The notes under the pieces were generated by a model that worked only from the letters and a program-made list of their open reading frames with translations, searched no databases and was not told the origin of the DNA. DNA of 64,000 nucleotides from Clarkia xantiana subsp. parviflora (taxonomy: Eukaryota; Streptophyta; Magnoliopsida; Myrtales; Onagraceae): positions 4,734,839-4,798,838 of the forward strand of contig JAPTYO010000015.1 in the NCBI GenBank assembly GCA_036873135.1, written 5' to 3'. Of the stretch, positions 31,721-41,695 are shown in pieces. The translations under genes and the position numbers were made by a program. The stretch's first letter is position 1, and every line of letters begins with the position of its first letter.

Positions 31721-34700
31721 CTAAGGATATGGGGTGGTCACTGTGTCTGTTGCCACATACTCCTTGAAGCTTCCATTGTAGATCATTTCTTCCACTTCCA
31801 CCTTCAACACCATACAGTTGTTGGTTTGATGCCCCCAGGTCCCATGGTATTCACACCAACCCTGTGCATCTCTACCTAGGAAGGCCTTGCCTTCCTCCCT
31901 GCATGCTGGCAGCTCTTGCCTGAGGCGCTTGTGGAAAATTTCTTCTATGCTGAGTGTGAGGGGTGTGAATGTGAAATTGACACCTCCTCCCAATGTGTCT
32001 GCTCCTTTTCCTTTCTCTGGAACTTCATCCAACTGTTCCGCCTCTTGTTCAAATGCCCTGTCCAGCTTTGCCTTGAGCTCTCTCATTGTGTTCGTCATGA
32101 CCATCTCATAGAGCCCTCCATAGGCCTCGAATGAGCTTGGGTGCATGTGTCTGATGAATGCTCTGACTGCTTCTCCCCTTGTGATGTCCATGTTGGCACC
32201 ATAATTGAAGAATCTCTGGAAATAGCTTGATATGGGCTCCTGCGGCATTTGCTTGATATCATCTATGTGGCGGAAGCCTCTTAGGATGGAGTCCCTTGTC
32301 CTGCTCCCTATTATGGTGTCCGGCTGCCAAGGTATGGATGTCACCTTCACAGCCTTTCCCCTGTGTTTCCTTGTAAGCACTGTTTGAAAAAACTGTCTGC
32401 TTAGGCGGAGTGTCACTCCACTCCTCCTCCTTCCTTGCCTTTGTTTTCCTCCCCTCTTTCTTCTTTCCTGGTTGCCTCCTGCCATGACCATAGCCACTGT
32501 ATCTGTCCTGTGTGATCCATGTCTCATTGAATTGACATAGCATTGTCTTGCAGTGCGTTGATCACCCAGGACCTCTCCCACTCCGTTCTCCGTGATGTAC
32601 TTCAGCTTCTGGTGAACAGTGGATGGCACTATTTCATATGGATTTATGGTTGTCCTTCCTAGGATCCCATTGTAGGCTCCCAGGCTTTCAACCACCAAGA
32701 AATTGACATTTACCTTCAGCTGGGTCCATCCTTGGCCCATGGTCACTGGCAATGTTATCATCCCCAGGGGGTAGCTTGTTGCCCCTGAGAAGCCAACTAG
32801 GGGGAAGTTGACCGGATTGATGTCTGCTTTGGTTTTCCCTATCTCTTCCAACACTCTCAGGCTTAGGAGGTCAGCTGAGCTGCCCCCATCCACCAAAATT
32901 CTCTTTACATCAAAATTATCAATATCTAAAGTAATAACTAGAGCATCGTCATGTGGAAAGACGATGTGGCTTTTGTCCTTCTCCGAGAACTCTATCTTCA
33001 CTTCTTCTCCTTCTCTTGGTCTTTTCCTCCACCTTGGCACTGAACTTAGCTTAGATGCATAGACTTCCCTTGCATTAGCAGTTGGGCCACCTGATGCTGC
33101 TCCTCCATGTATCATATTGATGACTCCTCTTTTGTTAGGTGGAGGGTTATAGTCTACCTTTTCCTTGCCCTTGTCTTTCTGTGGTGGCCCCAGCTGCATA
33201 CTATTGCCCCCATGGTCTACGAACTGCTTCAATTCTCCCCTCTGGACGATGTTGTTTATGCTTAGCTTTAAGCTAAAGCATTCGTTTGTGTCGTGACCAT
33301 AAGCCTCGTGGTTATCACACCATCTATCCTTGTGATTTCCTACCATTGGGGCTCTCCACCTTGCAGGGGGTGACCATAGCTTTTGGTTCCGCATCTCTCT
33401 AAGTACGGTGGCTGGAGTGGCGTTCAGTGGGATGAACTTAATGACATTGATTTCTCTAGCCTTTAAGGGTTCACCTATTTGGTTTCTTTGCTGTGGCGGA
33501 CGCCACTCTTGTTGTCTTGCCTGCTGCGGCGGACGCCACTCTTGTTGCCTTGCTTGATGTGGTGCCTGGGGTGGCTTGCCTTTGTTTGGCCTTTGATTAT
33601 CCTCCTTGGCTGCCTGGATTTTGGCCTTCTTGCTTGCCCTGTGCCTCTCAAGGTCAATATGCGTTTTAACTCTCCCTGCAAGCTCCTCCAAGGTGCTTGC
33701 TGGCTTTTTGGCCATCTTTTCAGCCAATGTTGACCCAAAGCGACCTAAGTTTCTGATAAAGGCTCGGATTATCTCCCCTTCAGTAATGTCTCCCTGGATG
33801 TCTGCAATATTCTGGTTGAACCTAGTGTAGTAGCTGGCCAGGGTTTCATCGTATTCTTGTTTTACGTCATCAATGGAGCCTGTTCCCTTGAGGAGTTTCC
33901 TCTCCCCTAGGTATCTCTGCAGAAACTTAGCTTTTAGCTGCTCCCATGAGTGGATGCTCTCAGAGGGCAGGCTGAAGAACCAATGTGAGGCCACCCCTGA
34001 TAGGGTGTTTGGGAAAAGGAGTGCCTTGTATCTTTCATCAGTTGTCCTCCCGAATAGAGAGGCCTCATGCTGTTGGATATGCTCTAGGGGGTCTCCCTTC
34101 CCGTTGTACTTTGCAATTTGCACAGTGTGCAGGGAGTCTGGCACCCTGTTCATCTCCAGTTCCTTTGTGAAAGGGTGGTTCGTCTTGTCACTTAGACAAT
34201 GCAAGCTGGGTTTCTTTGACTCATTCAATTTCCGGGTTATCATGGCTTCTATCTCCTCCTGGGTGATCACTACCTGTGCCGGAGTATAATCCCTCTGATA
34301 TCCATTGTAGTTGTAGACTGGGCTTACTGGGTTCCCTTGTCCCTGCTGGTATGGACTGTAGGTGTACTCTTGATACGCCTGCTGGGGTGCTTCATAGAAG
34401 TCCTGTCTTCTTGGAGGTCTTGCTTGTCTCTCCTCCCCAAACGGGGTGTAAGCCCTGTTGTTCTGCTGTTGCCTAGGAGGTACGAATTGTTGCCTTCCCT
34501 CTGGGGGTGGCTCCTGGTAATATCTTCTTTGCTCCTCTCGCTGCCCTGCTTGAGGGTGCGGGTAGTGCTCTTCTGCCGGGATCTGCTCCTCCTCATGAGC
34601 TTCAGTATAAGTCCCTTGGGTGTATGCCTGCCTTGCATATGCTGTGTGGGCGCGGTTGCCACCTCTTTGTGCTGGCATCCCATACGGGTACCCTTGGGGT

Positions 34701-35002
34701 TGCTCTTCATAATAGTATCCCTCAGGGGGTGCCGTGTTGTGGGAAGGCACTCCCTGTTGTCCTCTTGCTCTCTGTGGCCTTCTTGCCCGGGGGGTGGAGG
34801 CTGTGGAGGACTCAGCCCCAGCTGGGCGTGAAGGTCCTCCCTCCTGGTTGTTCTGTTGCTGAGGAGGTTGTGGTATTTCTTGGGGCTCTGGATGCATTGG
34901 CTGCTTCCCAGGGTCAGGCCGCCTCCCTGGAGGTATGGGTTCTCTTCTCCGCCCATTGCCCCCGGGTGGGTGTTGGGGCCTGGACACCCTACTGTTCGTC
35001 AT
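31721..35002 (-). CDS. T3 Gag-protease-Gag' polyprotein, 1093 residues, intact
   Basis: A single uninterrupted frame starting 51 nt after the LTR. Residues 1-260 are Pro/Gln/Tyr-rich low complexity. Residues 295-460 are a retrotransposon Gag core (YNGKGDPLEHIQQHEASLFG, IDDVKQEYDETLASYYTRF). A short repeat of RQQEWRPPQQ lies at 485-505. A CHHC zinc knuckle is at C562-C575 (CDNHEAYGHDTNEC). The protease spans about 625-825 with ILVDGGSSAD (D705). Instead of RT, residues 905-990 repeat the C-terminal half of a Gag core (IDDIKQMPQEPISSYFQRFF) and a second CHHC knuckle sits at C1050-C1063 (CEYHGTWGHQTNNC), then the stop. The duplicated Gag part is homologous to but diverged from the first. The product would form particles but cannot copy itself; polymerase and integrase would have to come in trans. 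Confidence 0.9.
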   Translation of the reverse strand: MTNSRVSRPQHPPGGNGRRREPIPPGRRPDPGKQPMHPEPQEIPQPPQQQNNQEGGPSRPAGAESSTASTPRARRPQRARGQQGVPSHNTAPPEGYYYEEQPQGYPYGMPAQRGGNRAHTAYARQAYTQGTYTEAHEEEQIPAEEHYPHPQAGQREEQRRYYQEPPPEGRQQFVPPRQQQNNRAYTPFGEERQARPPRRQDFYEAPQQAYQEYTYSPYQQGQGNPVSPVYNYNGYQRDYTPAQVVITQEEIEAMITRKLNESKKPSLHCLSDKTNHPFTKELEMNRVPDSLHTVQIAKYNGKGDPLEHIQQHEASLFGRTTDERYKALLFPNTLSGVASHWFFSLPSESIHSWEQLKAKFLQRYLGERKLLKGTGSIDDVKQEYDETLASYYTRFNQNIADIQGDITEGEIIRAFIRNLGRFGSTLAEKMAKKPASTLEELAGRVKTHIDLERHRASKKAKIQAAKEDNQRPNKGKPPQAPHQARQQEWRPPQQARQQEWRPPQQRNQIGEPLKAREINVIKFIPLNATPATVLREMRNQKLWSPPARWRAPMVGNHKDRWCDNHEAYGHDTNECFSLKLSINNIVQRGELKQFVDHGGNSMQLGPPQKDKGKEKVDYNPPPNKRGVINMIHGGAASGGPTANAREVYASKLSSVPRWRKRPREGEEVKIEFSEKDKSHIVFPHDDALVITLDIDNFDVKRILVDGGSSADLLSLRVLEEIGKTKADINPVNFPLVGFSGATSYPLGMITLPVTMGQGWTQLKVNVNFLVVESLGAYNGILGRTTINPYEIVPSTVHQKLKYITENGVGEVLGDQRTARQCYVNSMRHGSHRTDTVAMVMAGGNQERRKRGGKQRQGRRRSGVTLRLSRQFFQTVLTRKHRGKAVKVTSIPWQPDTIIGSRTRDSILRGFRHIDDIKQMPQEPISSYFQRFFNYGANMDITRGEAVRAFIRHMHPSSFEAYGGLYEMVMTNTMRELKAKLDRAFEQEAEQLDEVPEKGKGADTLGGGVNFTFTPLTLSIEEIFHKRLRQELPACREEGKAFLGRDAQGWCEYHGTWGHQTNNCMVLKVEVEEMIYNGSFKEYVATDTVTTPYP

Positions 35003-35036
35003 AGCTCGTGTAATAGCCAGGCTTTCTGTCCGAAGC

Positions 35037-35053
35037 CTACAGACGGCGCCAAG
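35037..35053 (-). other. T3 primer-binding site
   Basis: The minus strand reads TTGGCGCCGTCTGTAGG directly after the LTR end (one base, C, intervenes). The first 14 bases equal those of T1, supporting use of the same tRNA primer. Confidence 0.75.
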
Positions 35054-35376
35054 TGTTAAGTTATGGGATCTCGGTCAACGGGGTGTCGGCTTTGATCCCA
35101 CTCCTTATAGGGGGATGTGTGTGATCCGGTCTTCTCAAGTCGCCTTGTCTTTGCTTATGTCCTTCTTCCGTTCCTTCTTCCCTTGGTTCCTTCTCTTCTT
35201 CTCTCCCTTTGCCCTGCAAAAGGGGCAATACCAGACACGGAGGAGGGGGGGGTGGTGCCTGGTGAACCCTCTCCGATGCCTAAGTCAGAACTATACTTCT
35301 AGAGAGATAAAGCTAGAGAGATGTCAGAGCTAAATTGTCCAAATAGCCAAGATGTCCAAATGAGCTGTGAATGTGG

Positions 35377-35387
35377 GGTATTTATAG
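35377..35387 (-). promoter_or_regulatory. TATA box of the T3 5' LTR
   Basis: CTATAAATACC on the minus strand, the copy that would drive the Gag-PR-Gag' transcript. The U3 region upstream is partly deleted with the truncated LTR end. Confidence 0.5.
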
Positions 35388-35567
35388 GCAGCGATGTCAT
35401 TAAGGTGGCTTAATGACATCGTTAACCTCTAAACACAATTAATTAACCTCTAAGTATATAATTAAGACCTTAGGATTCGGAGGAGGTAGGCGGAATGGAC
35501 CGAGCATGGGCGTCTGAGAGTGGTGTCGGGACCCTTGGGGGGGGAGGAATCCGACCCCCGAGGGTAG

Positions 35568-35871
35568 GGGTTGGGTGAGGGCACCCAACCCCTCCTAGGG
35601 AGGGTGGGGTTGGCCAACCCCATCCCTCCTAGGAGGGATCGGGTTGGCCGACCCGATCTCTCCTAGGAGAGATCGGGTTGGCCAACCCGATCTCTCCTAG
35701 GAGAGATCGGGTTGGCTGACCCGATCTCTCCTAGGAGAGATCGGGTTGGCCAACCCGATCTCTCCTAGGAGAGATCGGGTTGGCCAACCCGATCTCCCCT
35801 AGGGGAGATCGGGTCGGCTGACCCGATCTCCCCTAGGGGAGGTCGGGTGTGGCCACCCAACCTCACCTAGG
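35568..35871. repeat. Array of nested palindromes in the T3 5' LTR
   Basis: Same 34-bp periodic palindromes as at 25696-25999 and, by eye, the same sequence. It ends at the truncation point. Confidence 0.95.
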
Positions 35872-35873
35872 CT

Positions 35874-37178
35874 GTGAGGAGGCAAGAGGAGATGCCCCCG
35901 CTAGAAGAAGTGCCCCCACCAGCAGAGGTTCGGAACGTACGGGAGGCTCAACCCCGAGGCCAGAGCAGGAATGGAGAGTCCGTTCAGCCAGAGAGATTCG
36001 TGGTTGATGGTCCAGGACCAATACAGCATAGGACCATTCCCCTTAATGGTCCCATCACCCCCGATCAGGTGGTAAAGATCGTGAACATCTGCATGGGAGA
36101 GCAGAAGCCGTTGGTGTCGGAGCTGAGGGATCGATCTACCCATCCCTTCGTTCCTCGACTCATAGACACCCTAGCCCCGCCAGGATTAGGTATCCCCACA
36201 ATAAAGGAATACAATGGCGAAGGAGATCCGGTACGTCATGTCCAGAAGCACCTCATGGCGTGCCTGGGTAGAGCCCCGAATGAAGATATAGTGTGTACGC
36301 TGTTCCCGAACACACTTGGGGAAAGAGCCCTGACCTCGTTCTTTAGTCTGCCCCCAGGCTGCATCACTTGCTGGGCAGATATGCACGACCGGTTCATTCA
36401 GCAGTACTAGGGTCGTAGACGTTTGCTGAAGAGTGTGAGGTCCCTGACCCAGGTGGTACAGAGGCCCGACGAATCGCTGGCGCACTATTACCAGCGGTAC
36501 ACTGCCAGTGTGGCGGAGATTGATGAGGAGATCTCGGAGGGTGAAACTATCCGTACCTTCATTCGGAACCTAACGGCCCCCTACGGTTCCGACCTAATGC
36601 ACAGCGTGGCCGAGAAAGCTGTGTGGAATATGGAGGCACTACAGAAGAGGTTGAAACGGCAAATCGATGTCCAGGAGTCGAAGATAGCCGCTGGAGAGCT
36701 GGAGCCCCCGAAGTCGAATAGAGGGAAGCAGTCGGTTAAACCTTTCGACGATCGTAAGTCAAAGGGTAAACCCGAGAGCAGTCGGAATCGAGGCCGCTCT
36801 GATCGGAGAGATGATAGGCGTTCTTCAAGGAAGGACAAGCGGGAGGATCTCGACATCCCTCTCAACTGCTCCATGGCGGAGGTCCTAACGGTCATGGAAC
36901 GACAAGGTATCTCCAGGTATCCCCCAAAGAAGGATGGAGAATTCTTGGGATCCCGCACGGATCGCTACTGCCGATTTCACCGCGCAAATGGTCACGACAC
37001 CAACCATTGTCGGGAGCTGAAGAAGGAGATCGAAAAGCTGATCCAGAAGGGGAAGCTCAAGGAGTTTGTCGGGGATAAGCGCTGTCGATCCCGCTCTCGG
37101 TCCCGATCGCGGTCCCGCGATCGGTCCCCAAAGAAGAAGAGGTCCGACCCGGAGCCGTCCAGTGCCCGCAAAGAATGA
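35874..37178 (+). pseudogene. T4 gag (N-terminus missing)
   Basis: Begins at the proline-rich region, then GPGPIQHRTIPLNGPITPDQ and the Gag core. A TAG at 36408-36410 replaces the CAG that T1 and T2 have in QQYQGRRR. The frame continues with DESLAHYYQRYTASVAEIDE, a basic linker (KSNRGKQSVKPFDDRKSKGK) and the zinc knuckle CRFHRANGHDTNHC. The RS stretch follows at 37085-37130, where a frameshift moves into the protease frame. Confidence 0.9.
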
Positions 37179-38178
37179 CGGGGCGGGCACCATCAATGTG
37201 ATTCACGGAGGATTTGCTGTTGGAGGTGATACCTCATCCTCTCGAGAGGTTTACGCATCTAGAATTCCTACTTCTGTGGTGCTGGGTAAGAGATCCCGAT
37301 CATGGACCCTGAAGGAAGAGATGGTGATTTCCTTTTCCTCGGAGGACTTAATAGGCGTGGAGATCCCGCATGATGACGCTTTGGTCGTGACTTTGGATGT
37401 GAACGGGTACGAGATGAAGCGGATTCTGATCGACGGAGGGAGCTCCTCCGATATTCTCTTCATGGATGCGCTGGAGGCCATGGGAAAGACAAAGAAGGAT
37501 TTGAAGGAGGCAAACTTCCCGATGGTCGGGTTCTCTGGCTCTACCTCCTATCCGCTAGGAGTAATCACCTTACCCGTAGAGTTTGGTAGTGGGTGGAAAT
37601 CAGAAAGGAGGAACGTGGAGTTCGTGGTAGTTGATTCTGCGGGGACTTACAATGCGATTATCGGGAGAACCACCATTAACCCCCTGATGGCAGTTGCCTC
37701 GACAGTGCACCAGAAGATGAAGTTCCCGACTGACCACGGAGTCGGAGAGGTCAAGGGCGACCAGGTGGCTTCCAGAAAATGTTATGTCAATGCCACTCGA
37801 AGGAGAAGACGAGAGGCCATGACCGTCCTCCAAACAGATACTGATCCCAGAAAAGAGTTTGGGCGTCCCGCCCCCATAGAAGATCTAAAAGAAGTCGAGA
37901 TTGATGGACCTCAGAGGAAGGTGAAAATCGGGTCTGCTTTGACCGAAAAGACAGCCCGAGAGTTGATCGATTTGCTGAAAAAGTTTAAGGAGCTGTTTGC
38001 CTGGTCCCCAAGCGACATGCCAGGAATCAGCCCCGATGTGATCGTACACGAACTAAAGATAGATCCCGCGATTAAACCTATCACGCAGAAAAGGCGTTCG
38101 ATGGGCACAGATAAAAAGATCGCAATCCAGCAGGAGGTGGCCAGGTTGCTCGATGCGGGATTTATTAAAGAACTCTGA
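37066..38178 (+). pseudogene. T4 protease and RT N-terminus
   Basis: After the RS region: TINVIHGGFAVGGDTSSSRE, then the protease active site ILIDGGSSSD and the flap-like region FPMVGFSGSTSYPLGVITLP. It continues to the RT start (AWSPSDMPGISPDV, RLLDAGFIKEL) and stops at TGA 38176-38178, which is CGA in T1 and T2. The protease itself looks complete here. Confidence 0.9.
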
Positions 38179-38208
38179 TTCCGGACTTGGGTCGCTAATC
38201 CGGTACTG

Positions 38209-38697
38209 GTGAAGAAGACTAATGGGAAATGGCGGATGTGTGTGGATTTCCGCGACCTAAATAAGGCTTGCCCGAAGGACTGCTACCCGCTCCCGAGAAT
38301 CGACCAGCTGGTGGATGCCACGTCGGGACATGAACTGTTGAGCTTCATGGACACATACTCGGGCTACAACCAGATTAAGATGGCTAAGGAGAACGCTCCG
38401 CACACAGCGTTTTATGCGGATAGTGACATCTATCACTACGATGTCATGCCTTTCGGGTTAACCAATGCTGGGGCAACCTACCAGCGGATGGTGAATAAGC
38501 TGTTCGGAGATATGCTGGGAGAGACCATGGAGGCTTACGTAGAAGATATGCTGGTGAAGTCCCGACAGGCTGAGGATCACGTGCACAACCTAGCCATGGC
38601 GTTTGAGCGGATGAGGCTTCATCAGGTTCGCGTAAACCCGACGAAATGCGCCTTTGGAGTCCACTCAGGGAAATATCTGGGCTTTATGGTGAGCTAG
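38209..38697 (+). pseudogene. T4 reverse transcriptase core
   Basis: MCVDFRDLNKACPKDCYPLP, LLSFMDTYSGYNQIKMAKEN and AYVEDMLVKSRQAEDHVHNL. The polymerase box is YVED rather than YVDD, an altered catalytic Asp. The frame ends at TAG 38695-38697, the same position as the stop in T1 (2921-2923). Confidence 0.9.
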
Positions 38698-38709
38698 AGA
38701 GGAATCGAG

Positions 38710-39926
38710 GTGAATCCCGAGAAGCTGAGGGCGATTGAAGAGATGCAGTCTCCGATAAACCATCGAGAGGTGCAAGTGCTGAATGGCCGACTGGCTGCAA
38801 TGAATCGCTTCCTGTCCAAGGCTAGTGACCGATCTATGCCGTTTTTTGAAGTCCTGAGGGCCAACGAAAAGTTTGAGTGGACCGCCAAGTGTGAAGAAGC
38901 GTTCCAAGCACTCAAGCAGCACCTTCGCACCCTCCCGCCGCTGGCGAAACCGGTTCCAGGCGAGCCGCTCTATCTTTACTTGGCTGTTTGAATTATCCTG
39001 CCGTTGAGAAGTATCTCTTTGCGTTGATTATTACTGCTCGGAAGCTAAGGCCTTATTTCCACGCACACGAGATTACTGTGTTGACAAACCAGCCTTTGAA
39101 GCATTTTTTGAACCGACCAGATGCGTCAAGGAGATTAGGAAAATGGGCAGTAGAGCTTAGTGAGTTTCGCATACACTTTGCTCCGAGAACGGCCATTAAG
39201 GGCCAGGCGTTGGCGGATTTCATAGCAGAATCTACAGCCCCCGATCTGGAAGAAGCGGGCCCTGTAGAGGGGGCAACCATGGAGGTCCCGACAGAAGAGC
39301 AACCAGAGAGGGCAGAGCAATCAGAACAGCCAAACGAGGGAAATACCTGGGAGATGTACACGGATGGCTCCTCGAGTTCGGACGCATCAGGAGCGGGCTT
39401 ATTGTTGATACCACCGGGTGGAGGTGAGCCGCTCTGATATGCCTTGGCTTTAACATTCAAGGCCACAAACAACGAAGCGGAGTATGAGGCTCTTATCACA
39501 GGCCTGAAAATTGCTAAAGGCACTGGAGTCGATCACTTGAGAGTGAAGTGCGACGCAGCTTTAATCGTAAACCAGGTCCAAGGGCGATACGAAGCGAGGA
39601 GCCCGATAATGAAGAAGTACCTATGCGAGGTACAAACCTTGAAGGAGAGCTTTAAAAGCTTCGACATCGAGGCAATCCCGAGGGAGGAAAACGTAGAGGC
39701 AGACGCCTTGAGCAAATTTGCCCTGGGGGCACCCTTGGAAGAAAATCGGAAGGTGCACTTCTTGGAGAAGGTGATCTTGTCGACCACCGACCCGACACAG
39801 GTGTGTGCTATTGAAGCAAGAACGGAGGAGGAGCCCACTTGGATGACCCCGATAGTCGCGTACCTGACTACGGGGGCAGTCCTCGATGACAAGGTAGTAA
39901 CTCAGGATACGTCGGATTGCGGCTAA
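38710..39926 (+). pseudogene. T4 RNase H and archaeal-type RNase H
   Basis: NPEKLRAIEEMQSPINHREV and LNGRLAAMNRFLSKASDRSM (RT connection), then the Ty3/gypsy RNase H with a deletion near 38990 that joins LYLYLAV to NYPAVEKYLFALI. The second RNase H reads WEMYTDGSSSSDASGAGLLL, then a TGA at 39435-39437 (CGA in T1 and T2), then ATNNEAEYEALITGLKIAKG. The segment ends in ADALSKFALGAPLEENRKVH. Confidence 0.9.
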
Positions 39927-39930
39927 CTAC

Positions 39931-41071
39931 GTGATGCTAGACGGTCAGCTGTACAAGAAGGGCTGGTTCTCGACACCATACTTGAAGTGTGTGGCTGAGC
40001 CCGACGCAAGCCGAATCCTAAAGGAGGTGCATGAAGGAGTTGCGGCTTGCCATGAAGGGGCCCGATCCATTATGAGGAAAGTGCTGAACTTGGGCTATTA
40101 TTGGCCTACGATGAGAAAGGAAGCGACGGCGTTGGTCCGATCCTGTGACGCGTGCCAGAGGTACGCCCCGAGTATCGTGGCTCCGGCCGCTAATCTGACA
40201 TCCATCAAGAGCGCTTGGCCCTTCGCGCAATGGGGCATCGACTTGGTGGGACCTCTTCCACAAGCACAAGGTCAATGTAAGTATTTACTTGTAGCTATCG
40301 ATTATTTTTCGAAATGGATAGAGGCAAAGGCGTTGGCCAGAACGACGGGGAACCAGATCGTCAAGTTCCTCCTGACCCATATTGTGACCAGATACGGGAT
40401 TCCTAAGGTGGTGATCAGCGACAATGGTCCACCGTTTAACGGCTCTCAGGTGAGGGAGTATCTGGAGGAGTTGAACATCGAGCATCGGACAGCTTCCGTA
40501 CGCCATGCTCAGACCAATGGCCAGGTTGAATCAGCCAACAAAATCGTGATGGATGGCCTGAAGAAGAGGGTCTATGCCTTGAAGGGCAAGTGGCTGAGCG
40601 AACTGGAAAACGTGCTGTGGGCTGTTAGAACGACACCCAAACGATCAACAGGGGAGACTCCGTTTGGCCTCGTTTATGGCACGGAGGCTGTCGCCCCCGT
40701 GGAGGTAGCTGTGGTGTCCCATCGGATGAGATATTACGAGCCTCTGACGAATGATGAGATGAGACGTCTGGACTTGGACTTGTTCGAAGAGAAGAGGCGG
40801 GAAGCTGATGAAGTCCAAGCTCGAATGCGTTTGGCGACGGCCAGGTATTACAATCGGCGAGTTAAGTCCCGACAATTCTTCGTCGGGGAGCTGGTTTGGC
40901 GTCGCAACGAGTTCACCTTTTTGGATCGAATCAACAAGATGTCACCGAAATGGGAAGGACCTTAAAGGTCGTGGGGATGCCTGCTCCAAATGCGTACAAA
41001 TCGGAAGACCTCGATGGCAGAGTATTGAAGCATTCTTTTAGTGGCGAACACTTGAAGAAACACCATGCTTG
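39931..41071 (+). pseudogene. T4 integrase
   Basis: The best-preserved integrase of the window: zinc finger with HEGVAACHEGARSIMRKVLN and SCDACQRYAPS, catalytic core with AIDYFSKWIEAKALARTTGN, VISDNGPPFNGSQ and QTNGQVESANKIVMDGL (D, D, E), and the C-terminal region RRNEFTFLDRINKMSPKWEG. The frame breaks at 40963-40965, where TAA follows a one-base change; the tail (SFSGEHLKKHHA) continues in another frame to about 41071. Confidence 0.9.
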
Positions 41072-41560
41072 ATGAAAGTCGCCTTAAGTGGTGCTCGACG
41101 AAAGTCGCCTTAAGTGGTGCCCGATGTAAAATCGCCTTAAGTGGTGTATGCTGTTTATCGTTTAATTCGATGTAAGCCAATTTTGTGCCATCAATAAATA
41201 AAGAGGTTGCTTCCGATCAGAATTGTTCTTAGATTTACTCTAAGCATTATAAAGTCACATTGAGTGGTGCACGAGAAAAGTCGCCTTAAGTGGTGCGCGA
41301 TTCTTAGATTTATTCTAAGTACTGAAAAGTCGCCTTAGGTGGTGCACGATACCAAGTCGCCTTGAGTGGTGCATAAGAATTAAGTCGTCTTAAGTGATGC
41401 ACGAAAAAGTCGTCTTGAGTGATGCATGATTCTTGGATTTATTCTAAGTATTGAAAAGTCGCCTTAAGTGGTGCATGATGGTAAGTCACCTTAGGTGGTG
41501 CAAGTTAGTAAATCGTCTTAAGTGATGTACGAGAATGTCTTAAGTGTCGGAGTATCGACC
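41070..41560 (+). repeat. Tandem repeats in the 3' region of T4
   Basis: Repeats of about 26-30 bp with the core AAGTCGCCTTAAGTGGTGCA, irregularly spaced, with a longer AT-rich variant containing ATTCTTAGATTTATTCTAAG. The core equals the reverse complement of the T1 repeat core, so the array is ancestral to this subfamily. Confidence 0.9.
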
Positions 41561-41695
41561 TAAGTGAGTATAGTAAAGCCACTTGGAGAAGTGCATCGAA
41601 AAAATAGGAACTAAGAAAGTCTGATAATTGATAGGGGCTCAAAGGCCCAACGATTACACAAGCGAGGAGAATACAAGGACTTTAAAGATAGGCAG

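Larger units (their letters stand above)
25182..35871 (-). mobile_element. T3: non-autonomous Tat-related element with Gag-PR-Gag and an antisense gene
   Basis: Minus-strand element: truncated 5' LTR (35054-35871), primer site, one long frame (Gag, protease, second Gag), tandem repeats (30577-31456), a six-exon gene on the opposite strand (27716-30111), 1.5 kb without a clear gene, polypurine tract, and a complete 3' LTR (25182-26159). There is no RT, RNase H or integrase. The overlapping 818 bp of the two LTRs look identical by eye, which suggests a recent insertion. It inserted into T2's integrase; its outer 5' end is replaced by T4 gag sequence. Confidence 0.9.
35054..35871 (-). repeat. 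T3 5' LTR, truncated
   Basis: Appears identical to 25182-25999 over 818 bp. The remaining 160 bp of the complete LTR (26000-26159 in the other copy) are missing. The break lies in the palindrome CTCACCTAGGTGAG, after which T4 gag sequence starts. The array of palindromes repeats at 35568-35871. Confidence 0.92.

Noticed and set aside
34324..34956. A 210-codon frame overlapping the T3 Gag start
   Set aside because: It is a shadow of the Pro/Gln-rich Gag coding sequence in another frame of the same strand.
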